A stretch of 12,013 nt of DNA from Planctomycetaceae bacterium. Its GTDB lineage: Bacteria; Planctomycetota; Planctomycetia; Pirellulales; Pirellulaceae. Of the stretch, positions 1-5,981 are shown in pieces. Positions within the stretch are counted from its first letter, which is position 1. Each line of letters opens with the position of its first letter. Location: the NCBI GenBank assembly GCA_002702965.1, contig PADE01000192.1, positions 1 through 12,013 of the forward strand, written 5' to 3'. Below the pieces are notes generated by a model. The model was not told the DNA's origin and made no database searches. It saw nothing but the letters and a program-made list of their open reading frames with translations. The translations under genes were made by a program, and so were the position numbers.

Positions 1-242
1 CCGCGTCGTACATCAGTGGTCAAACGTTCGGCGTACGAGGACACTCGCTGGCCGGAAACGAGTCGGGGATCCTTCAGCGCGCGGTGCACATCTTGGTAAC
101 GTGTCAGCACCCACGCGTTCAGGCGATCGCTGAAGTAGACGGGTTGCTTGTCACGCAGCGCCTGGTAATAGGGATACGGATTGGACAGATAGGCAGCGCT
201 CAACAGGCCGGCATCGAAATCCCACGTGTCAGCTGGTGGCAT
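1..242 (-). CDS. Cytochrome P450, N-terminal fragment (runs off left edge)
   Basis: Reading the minus strand from an ATG at 242-240 gives 80 open codons up to the window edge. The peptide carries N-terminal landmarks of bacterial soluble P450s: NPYPYYQALR (residues 21-30), WVLTRYQDV (44-52) and LKDPRLVSG (56-64), in the usual order and spacing. An in-frame TAG lies about 70 bases upstream of the ATG, and distance from this ATG to the NPYPYY motif is normal for the family. No clear Shine-Dalgarno sequence is visible, and there is no membrane anchor, so a cytoplasmic enzyme is expected. P450s use haem-thiolate to activate O2 for monooxygenation; the haem-binding cysteine region lies outside the window, so substrate and subfamily cannot be judged. 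It is transcribed divergently from the PSD1 gene at 381, sharing a gap of about 138 bp. Family assignment is fairly secure; completeness of the gene is unknown. Confidence 0.85.
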   Translation of the reverse strand, partial: MPPADTWDFDAGLLSAAYLSNPYPYYQALRDKQPVYFSDRLNAWVLTRYQDVHRALKDPRLVSGQRVSSYAERLTTDVRR

Positions 243-297
243 GCGAAAAACAACTCGCTTCTGGGGATTGTCCGTGCTCCTCGAACAGACCAACGGA

Positions 298-325
298 TGT
301 CTGGCGGAACGCTATCGCGTAGAAT
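298..325 (+). promoter_or_regulatory. Possible promoter for the first PSD1 gene
   Basis: A good -10 hexamer, TAGAAT (320-325, 5 of 6 matches to TATAAT), sits about 55 bases before the chosen start of the downstream gene. The -35 region at the right distance (TGTCTG, 298-303, 16-base spacer) is poor. It lies in the divergent gap between the P450 and PSD1 genes. This is pattern matching only; planctomycete promoters are poorly defined. Confidence 0.22.
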
Positions 326-380
326 ACCAAAGGTGGCCCCTGGAGTCGTTTGGGGGCTGCGCCGTTTGGCTATTTGTCTG

Positions 381-3300
381 ATGAAAGCCAACATGCCCAC
401 TTTCCTGATCCTGTTCAGCCTGCTTGGCGCCGACCAAATCGATCCGGCGGGGGTCGCTTTTTTCGAAAAGAAAATTCGTCCGGTCCTGGTCGAACACTGC
501 TACCGCTGCCATTCGGTCCAGGCCAAGATGCCCAAGGCGGGACTCCACTTGGACAGCCGCGCTGGGATCCGCCGCGGTGGCGAGAGTGGACCGGCGATTG
601 TTCCGGGGAAGATCGACGAGAGTCTGCTGATCCAGGCTTTGCGGCACGAGGAACTGGAGATGCCGCCGGACCGCAAGTTGCCCGAGCGTGTGATCGCCGA
701 TTTTGTCGCTTGGGTCCGCAACGGGGCGCCCGACCCACGCGATCACCCGACCGTCAGAAAAGCGGAGGGTTCCTGGGCAGCTATCCTCGCTCAGCGGCGG
801 ACGATCTGGAGCCTGCAGCCGGTTGCCGCGGCGGTGCCACCATGGGTGGGCGACGCCGCCTGGTCACTACACCCGGTCGACCGGTTCGTTAAAGCGGCGT
901 TGGACGATGCCGGTCTACAGCCTGCGCCACAGGCCGACCGTTACGCGCTGATTCGCCGCTTGAGTTTCGCACTGACCGGGTTGCCACCTGCGCCGCAGGA
1001 GATCGAAGCGTTTGTGCAGGACCGATCGGCCACGGCCTACGAGCGGCTCACCGATCGCCTGTTGGCTTCGCCTCATTTCGGTGAGCGGTGGGCGAGACAT
1101 TGGATGGATGTGGTTCGTTTCGCAGAGACCTACGGACACGAGTGGAACTGGGAAGTGCGCGGGGCCTGGCGTTATCGGGATTATCTGATCCGTTGCTGGA
1201 ATCAGGATCTGCCGTATGACCAATTTGTCCGCGAGCAGATCGCCGGTGATCTGCTTGAGGCGCCGCGCTTCAACGCCGTCGACAAGGTCAACGAATCGTT
1301 GATTGGCACCGCGTTTTATCGATTTGGCGAGGTGGGACACGATGACTGCCTGGAATTTCGCGAAATTAGCCTGGACGTGATCGACAACCAGATCGACACG
1401 CTCAGCAAGGCGTTCCAAGCCACGACCGTATCATGCGCCCGTTGCCACGATCACAAGTTGGATCCGGTCTCGACACGGGACTACTACGCGCTTAGCGGTA
1501 TTCTCAGCAGTTCGAGATTTGTCGCCCGAACGATCGATCGTCCGGACGCCAACGACGGTGCCAAGGCAGAACTGGAAACGCTTAAACAAGAGATTCGCCG
1601 CGCGCTGGCAGCGCGTTGGGTTGAGGATGTCGAGCGGGCGAGTGGGTACCTGCGCGCCGCTCAATCGGCACCGGACGACGCGACCGTGTCCGGGCTTCAG
1701 CCGGAGCGCCTGAAGAACTGGGTTGCGGCGCTGCAGGCGTTCGAGAAGAAGCCGCCGCCACTGGAACACCCGCTGCACGCCTGGCACGCATTGCAGTCGG
1801 CTCCCGAACTCGCCGGCGCCTGGGCAAAACTGAAAGCCGAATACAGACAGCAGCAGAACGTCCGGGCGTCGTTCAATTCGGAGCATTTTCAAACGGTCGC
1901 CGATTTTCGGGAATCGGGTTCGCCGGGCAGCGGTCATGAGACGGGCTGGCGCGGCGAGGGCTTTGGTTGGGACGCCGGATTCTGTCGGAGTGGAGATTTT
2001 GCGGTGACCTACCAAGGGCCGCAGATCGTCCGGGCCGTGTTTCGCGCCGGGATGTACACCCACCGGCTGTCCGACCGACTGAACGGTGCACTGCGCTCCT
2101 CGTTTCTACCGAAAGACAAAAAGTTCCTGAGTGTCGAGGTGCTCGGTGGTGGCGAGAGTGCGCTGCGGACGATTTATGATAATTGCCACCTGGGCGTGAA
2201 CAATGTCGTGCTCAACTCGGATCGACTTCAGTGGATCACCAAGCCGACATCGAACGAATACGCTGACAGCAATGTCTACGTTGCGTTGGTCACGAAGTTC
2301 GATAATCAGAGTTTTCCCACGTACAACACGCAACACCCCGTCGACCACACCAAGATCCGGTCGTTCTTTGGTGTGACGCGGGCGGTCTTACACGATTGCG
2401 AGGGCCCCCCACGCCAGGATCTGACGCACCTGCAACGGCTGTTCGCCGAACAGGAGGCGCCCACGACAGTGAAGCAATGGGCCGCGCGCTATGGACGTGT
2501 GATCCGCCAGGCAGTCGATGCCTGGGCGCGCGACCAGGCCAGCGATGACGATGTGCGCTGGATCGAGTGGCTACTGACCAGCAAACTGCTGTCCAACACC
2601 ATCGCCCCGGCCGATCAGCTCGGCCGGTTGGTAACCCGCTACCGGGAGATCGAAGGGCGGATTCCCCCGCCGAAGCTGATCAATGCGATGGCGGATCTCG
2701 ACCGGGGGTTCGATGTGCCGCTGAAAGTACGCGGTGATCCGTTTCAACTGGGCGAGCTTGTGCCGCGTCGGTTTCTAGAGGTGCTGGAGGGATCGGACGC
2801 GGGATGGAACGTCTCGGGAAGCGGGCGACGTGAATTGGCGGAGTTGATCGCGAGTCCCGGAAACCCACTCACCGCCCGAGTGATGGTCAACCGCATCTGG
2901 CATCATCTGTTCGGTGCGGGCATCGTGCGTACTCCGGACGACTTTGGGGCGCTCGGTGATCGTCCCTCGCACCCCCAACTGCTCGACTACCTGGCCGACC
3001 AGCTGGTCCGCCAGGACTGGTCACTGAAGCAGTTGATCCGCTCGCTAGTGCTCACCCGCACGTACCGCTCTGCGAGTCGTGTCGATGTCGCCGCCCGGCG
3101 ACTCGATCCCGAGAACCGGTTGTTGCATCATTTCCCGCTGCGGCGTTTGGAGGCGGAGGCGCTCCGTGACGCGATGTTGGCGTCGTCGGGGCGTTTGAAC
3201 CGCGGTGTGGGAGGGCGGAGCATCGATCCCTATCGCGTCCAGGAACGCAAAGACCGACGGTTGTTCAGCGGTCCCCTCGACGGGCGCGGGCGCCGCAGTC

Positions 3301-3698
3301 TGTACACCAAGGTGACGTTGACCGAAGAGCCACCGTTCCTGACGGTGTTTAACCTGCCGGAACCGAAGCAGACCCGCGGGCGTCGTGACGTGACCAGTGT
3401 TCCCGCTCAGGCGCTGACCCTGCTCAACGATCCGTTCGTGAACCAGCAGGCCGACGTATGGGCCGAGCGCATGCTCGCGGATCGTCGCGAGGCCGTTGCC
3501 GCCCGGATTGAGGCGATGTTCCTCAGCGCGCTGGGCCGTCATCCGGAGTCATTCGAAACGGCGCGATTTGAAGCTCTGGTGGACCGGCTCTCGATGTTCC
3601 ATCAGGTGCCGTCGGTGTCGGTGCTGACAAGTCGCCTGGTATGGCGGGACGTTGCCCATACGATGTTCAACTTGAAGGAATTCTTGTATGTCCGCTGA
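381..3698 (+). CDS. Secreted PSCyt1-PSCyt2-PSD1 planctomycete cytochrome (DUF1549/DUF1553)
   Basis: The 1105-residue product has the typical planctomycete order. A short hydrophobic signal segment (residues 6-16) comes first. The PSCyt1 domain follows, with haem motif CYRCH (40-44) and a likely distal ligand at M94 in EMPPDRKLP. PSCyt2/DUF1549 spans about 164-380 and carries ERWARHW, REQIAGDLL and a second haem motif CARCH (352-356) followed by DHKLDP. A helical linker and a beta-rich insert (about 494-680) come next, then PSD1/DUF1553 from about 816 (RRELAELIASPGNPLTARV, then VNRIWHHLFGAG) to the C-terminal NLKEFLYVR. The role is unproven; extracytoplasmic electron transfer or oxidation is inferred from the two c-type haem sites. 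The start is uncertain: ATG 381 gives a lysine before the hydrophobic stretch, while ATG 393 has a weak GAAAG upstream. Reading further upstream would run antisense through the P450 and is unlikely. It lies 102 bases before its usual DUF1501 partner. Confidence 0.94.
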   Translation: MKANMPTFLILFSLLGADQIDPAGVAFFEKKIRPVLVEHCYRCHSVQAKMPKAGLHLDSRAGIRRGGESGPAIVPGKIDESLLIQALRHEELEMPPDRKLPERVIADFVAWVRNGAPDPRDHPTVRKAEGSWAAILAQRRTIWSLQPVAAAVPPWVGDAAWSLHPVDRFVKAALDDAGLQPAPQADRYALIRRLSFALTGLPPAPQEIEAFVQDRSATAYERLTDRLLASPHFGERWARHWMDVVRFAETYGHEWNWEVRGAWRYRDYLIRCWNQDLPYDQFVREQIAGDLLEAPRFNAVDKVNESLIGTAFYRFGEVGHDDCLEFREISLDVIDNQIDTLSKAFQATTVSCARCHDHKLDPVSTRDYYALSGILSSSRFVARTIDRPDANDGAKAELETLKQEIRRALAARWVEDVERASGYLRAAQSAPDDATVSGLQPERLKNWVAALQAFEKKPPPLEHPLHAWHALQSAPELAGAWAKLKAEYRQQQNVRASFNSEHFQTVADFRESGSPGSGHETGWRGEGFGWDAGFCRSGDFAVTYQGPQIVRAVFRAGMYTHRLSDRLNGALRSSFLPKDKKFLSVEVLGGGESALRTIYDNCHLGVNNVVLNSDRLQWITKPTSNEYADSNVYVALVTKFDNQSFPTYNTQHPVDHTKIRSFFGVTRAVLHDCEGPPRQDLTHLQRLFAEQEAPTTVKQWAARYGRVIRQAVDAWARDQASDDDVRWIEWLLTSKLLSNTIAPADQLGRLVTRYREIEGRIPPPKLINAMADLDRGFDVPLKVRGDPFQLGELVPRRFLEVLEGSDAGWNVSGSGRRELAELIASPGNPLTARVMVNRIWHHLFGAGIVRTPDDFGALGDRPSHPQLLDYLADQLVRQDWSLKQLIRSLVLTRTYRSASRVDVAARRLDPENRLLHHFPLRRLEAEALRDAMLASSGRLNRGVGGRSIDPYRVQERKDRRLFSGPLDGRGRRSLYTKVTLTEEPPFLTVFNLPEPKQTRGRRDVTSVPAQALTLLNDPFVNQQADVWAERMLADRREAVAARIEAMFLSALGRHPESFETARFEALVDRLSMFHQVPSVSVLTSRLVWRDVAHTMFNLKEFLYVR

Positions 3699-3798
3699 CA
3701 GCTCATCGAGCGCGCCGCGATCCTGGACAGCTGTGAGCGTGTGGGCGACCCGACCGAATCGGTGTTGCGGATCTGGCCCCAGTGCGGTAGGAGCTTGA
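3688..3798 (+). CDS. Possible 36-codon bridging ORF between PSD1 and DUF1501 genes
   Basis: An ATG at 3688, in another frame, overlaps the last 11 bases of the PSD1 gene. It reads 36 codons to a TGA at 3796-3798, two bases before the DUF1501 ATG at 3801. AAGGA (3675-3679) lies 8 bases upstream of the ATG, an ideal Shine-Dalgarno spacing. The peptide is Ser-rich at the N terminus (MSADSSSSAPRSW), contains a CC pair and resembles nothing I know. If translated, its likely role is to carry ribosomes to the DUF1501 start. Against it, AAGGA is also part of the codons for the common PSD1 C-terminal KEF motif, and a 36-codon ORF is easily random in GC-rich DNA. Confidence 0.25.
   Translation: MSADSSSSAPRSWTAVSVWATRPNRCCGSGPSAVGA
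3789..3793 (+). promoter_or_regulatory. Ribosome-binding site that fixes the DUF1501 start
   Basis: AGGAG lies 7 bases before ATG 3801. This supports 3801 rather than the in-frame ATG at 3741, whose extra 20 residues show no similarity to a Tat leader and precede a normal Tat n-region. Confidence 0.7.
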
Positions 3799-3800
3799 AC

Positions 3801-5246
3801 ATGAACCGAAGTATGAACGCTCAAACGTGTAGCTGCCCGGGATCGGTCGCAGCGCCGCTGTCGCGCCGTGAAATGTTGCAACGATCGGCCAACGGGTTTG
3901 GGGCGCTGGCACTGTCGGCGCTGCTTGCCGAAGGGGGCTACGCCGCGGCGAGCGGACCGCCAGGACCCCATTTTCCGCCCCGGGCAAAGCGCATCATTTT
4001 TTGTTTCATGGACGGAGGCGTTTCGCACGTCGACTCATTTGATCCCAAGCCGGAATTGACGCACCGCAATGGCGAGTCGGTGCACATCGACAAGCGGACC
4101 AATCCGACAGCAGCCGGAAATCGAAAATGGCTCGGCAGCCCTTGGGAATTCAATCGCTACGGCCAGTCAGGCATCCCTGTCAGTACGCTGTTTCCGCATC
4201 TGGCGACGTGTGTCGATGAGTTGGCTGTCGTCCGGTCGATGGTCGGGGATTTTCCGTTGCATTCGCGTGGAAATTTGTTCATGCACACCGGCAGCAACAA
4301 CGCCGGAAAGCCCAGTTTGGGATCGTGGATTAACTACGGATTGGGTAGCGAAAACGACAACCTGCCTGGATTCGTGGTACTGCACAACGGCATGAATATT
4401 CCCAGTGGAGTGGAGAATTTCTCCAACGGTTTCTTGCCGGCGCGCTATCAAGCCACACTTGCCCAGACCGCGGGCGCACCCATCGATAACATCGTGCCCG
4501 CGGACCGCGATGGCCGTGTGCAGCGAGCCAAGCTCGATTTGCTCCAGGCGCAGGATCGCGGGTTCTCGCAGGCGCAGGGTGACGCGGAAGCCGTCGAGTC
4601 AGCGATTGAAAATTATGAACTTGCCTACCGGATGCAATCACTGATTCCCGATGTGATGGATCTCGGTCAGGAGACCGCGGCGACAACACGTCTCTACGGG
4701 ATCGACTCAGAAGATGAAAATAAAAGTCGTTTTGGAATGGAGTGCCTGAGAGCCCGAAAGCTGGTCGAACAGGGTGTGCGTTTTGTGGAAATCCTGTGTC
4801 CCAATGTCTACGGAAGTACGGGGACTTGGGATCAACACGGCAAGTTGAAGGAGGGGCACGAAAAGAACGCTTTGAATACCGACCAGGGGATCGCGGCGCT
4901 GATCAAGGATCTCAAGCGGCGCGGCTTGCTCGACGAGACCCTCGTGGTCTGGTCTGGGGAGTTTGGCCGTACACCCCATTCCGCGGGGACCGATGGCCGC
5001 GATCATCACCCGTCCGGTTTTACGCTTTGGATGGCCGGTGGTGGTGTCCGGGGGGGAGTCGTCTACGGCGCCACCGATGAACTGGGCATGCATTCGGTTG
5101 AGAACGTCGTCACGATACACGACCTGCATGCCACCATGCTCCATCTGCTGGGCCTCGACCACGAGCAACTGACCTACCGTTTCGGTGGTCGTGATTTCCG
5201 TCTGACCGATGTCTACGGCAACGTCCTGGAAGCGATCCTTTCCTGA
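3801..5246 (+). CDS. DUF1501 protein, Tat-exported, alkaline-phosphatase/sulfatase-like fold
   Basis: This 481-residue protein is full length for the DUF1501 family (PF07394). A twin-arginine signal is clear: SRREML at 21-26 followed by a hydrophobic stretch (about 31-43) and an Ala-rich cleavage region. Family motifs are all present: FCFMDGGVSHVDSFDPKP (about 67-84), HSRGN, WSGEFGRTP (384-392) and TDGRDHHPSGF (397-407), ending in a normal C-terminal segment. The family belongs to the alkaline-phosphatase-like superfamily; the Asp/His residues of the DGG and GRDHHP motifs are candidate metal ligands. Its biochemical reaction is not established. Genes of this family commonly follow PSCyt/PSD1 genes in planctomycetes, and the arrangement here is the same: 102 bases downstream of one, probably in one transcript. 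Export as a folded, possibly metal-loaded, enzyme through Tat is inferred from the leader. Confidence 0.96.
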   Translation: MNRSMNAQTCSCPGSVAAPLSRREMLQRSANGFGALALSALLAEGGYAAASGPPGPHFPPRAKRIIFCFMDGGVSHVDSFDPKPELTHRNGESVHIDKRTNPTAAGNRKWLGSPWEFNRYGQSGIPVSTLFPHLATCVDELAVVRSMVGDFPLHSRGNLFMHTGSNNAGKPSLGSWINYGLGSENDNLPGFVVLHNGMNIPSGVENFSNGFLPARYQATLAQTAGAPIDNIVPADRDGRVQRAKLDLLQAQDRGFSQAQGDAEAVESAIENYELAYRMQSLIPDVMDLGQETAATTRLYGIDSEDENKSRFGMECLRARKLVEQGVRFVEILCPNVYGSTGTWDQHGKLKEGHEKNALNTDQGIAALIKDLKRRGLLDETLVVWSGEFGRTPHSAGTDGRDHHPSGFTLWMAGGGVRGGVVYGATDELGMHSVENVVTIHDLHATMLHLLGLDHEQLTYRFGGRDFRLTDVYGNVLEAILS

Positions 5247-5252
5247 CCCGCT

Positions 5253-5266
5253 ACCGGTCCCCCGGT
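5253..5266 (+). terminator. Small hairpin after the DUF1501 gene, weak terminator candidate
   Basis: ACCGG (5253-5257) and CCGGT (5262-5266) form a 5-bp GC-rich stem with a 4-base loop, six bases past the DUF1501 stop. No T-run follows, so a classical intrinsic terminator is not supported. It may be chance in GC-rich sequence. Confidence 0.18.
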
Positions 5267-5281
5267 CGATCGGGTACCGAG

Positions 5282-5310
5282 CTGACGGTTTGCCAGGTGT
5301 GTGGTAGGAT
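5282..5310 (+). promoter_or_regulatory. Possible promoter of the 183-residue unknown gene
   Basis: CTGACG (5282-5287, 4 of 6 matches to TTGACA) is separated by 17 bases from TAGGAT (5305-5310, 4 of 6 to TATAAT). A TGG just upstream of the -10 gives an extended -10 (TGn). The position, about 72 bases before the chosen start and after the DUF1501 stop, would give the downstream gene its own transcript. Confidence 0.33.
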
Positions 5311-5381
5311 CGAACGGAGGACCGGCTCGTGGTGCGCCTTCGCGAATGACTCGGCGCCGCGCAGCGAGGATGAATGCGATC

Positions 5382-5933
5382 ATGACATCAGGTGGGCTGA
5401 CAGAGCGGTTCCAGGACCAGCGGTTTGCGAACGGCTACCAGCTCATCGACGGCGTCCAGATGAGCGCCGAAAACGGAGATCGATTTCAGATCCCCCATCC
5501 ACTGCTCAAGAAATACGTTCGGGTGGGGCAGTTTGTCGAATTGAGAGTCGATTCTCCCCGCTTCTCGGTCCACGCCGATGCCCCCCAGCGGTGCACCTGT
5601 CCGGTGTGTGAAGGGGAGGCCACCAAACCGATTCTCGGTCATGAGCACCCGGCCACGTTACTGCCCCTGCCCCCCCAGCAGGTTCCGTCGCGCGGCTGGG
5701 GTGAAGACTTCTGGGTTCAAGTGACCGAGCGGCAGGAGCAGTTGTTTGCGGCGGTGGTGGACAATCCGCTGTACGAAGCGCGGTTGCACGGGATCGAGTT
5801 GGGGAGCGAAATCGTGTTTCACGAAGATCACGTGCTCGCGGTGCACGGGAGCCATCGCGAGGAACTCGTGCTCTCGATGGAGAGTGATGATCTGCGGCAA
5901 TTCATCGAGTGGCTCGGTTCCTTGCCCGAGTGA
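5382..5933 (+). CDS. Conserved-looking protein of unknown function with CxCxxC...HxH motif
   Basis: A 183-residue soluble protein with no signal peptide or membrane segment. I do not recognise a named family. The central motif has cysteines at 71, 73 and 76 and histidines at 87 and 89 (PQRCTCPVCEG, then GHEHP), a plausible zinc- or metal-binding site. A proline-rich segment follows (LPLPPQQVPSRGWGEDFWV), and then a C-terminal half rich in acidic and hydrophobic residues with a probable final helix (DDLRQFIEWLGSL). The start was placed at ATG 5382, 11 bases after GAGGA; in-frame ATGs at 5370 and 5346 are possible alternatives, but their added residues are Arg/Ala-rich and look non-coding. It is separated from the DUF1501 gene by 135 bases, with a possible promoter in between, and converges with the cytochrome fusion 33 bases downstream. 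That it is a real gene is likely from its length and composition; its function is unknown. Confidence 0.82.
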   Translation: MTSGGLTERFQDQRFANGYQLIDGVQMSAENGDRFQIPHPLLKKYVRVGQFVELRVDSPRFSVHADAPQRCTCPVCEGEATKPILGHEHPATLLPLPPQQVPSRGWGEDFWVQVTERQEQLFAAVVDNPLYEARLHGIELGSEIVFHEDHVLAVHGSHREELVLSMESDDLRQFIEWLGSLPE

Positions 5934-5951
5934 CTTCCTGGTTCTCGGATC

Positions 5952-5981
5952 GGCGCGCGTCTCGCGCTATCGCAGCGCGCC
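5952..5981. terminator. Inverted repeat between convergent genes, weak bidirectional terminator candidate
   Basis: GGCGCGC (5952-5958) pairs with GCGCGCC (5975-5981) across a 16-base loop, in the 33-base gap between two convergent genes and running into the last codons of the minus-strand gene. There is no T-run on either strand. The location suits a terminator, but the GC-only stem could be chance. Confidence 0.22.

Noticed and set aside
84..380. N-terminal extension of the first PSD1 frame back to ATG 84
   Set aside because: It would run antisense across the P450 coding region, has no similarity to a secreted protein start, and pushes the signal peptide about 100 residues inward.
915..2063. 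Long minus-strand open frames opposite the first PSD1 gene (915-1418, 1431-2063)
   Set aside because: The opposite strand carries recognised PSCyt2 and linker sequence; antisense openness is common in GC-rich coding DNA and the peptides show no domain.
3741..3800. Earlier in-frame ATG for the DUF1501 gene
   Set aside because: The extra 20 residues do not look like a Tat n-region, while ATG 3801 has AGGAG at 7 bases and places the SRREML motif normally.
3045..4028. Minus-strand open frames opposite the PSD1 C terminus and the DUF1501 leader
   Set aside because: They are shadows of well-supported genes with no recognisable motif or ribosome-binding site.
5247..5300. Intrinsic terminator after the DUF1501 gene
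   Set aside because: Small GC-rich hairpins are present but none is followed by a T-run, so only a low-confidence hairpin is listed.
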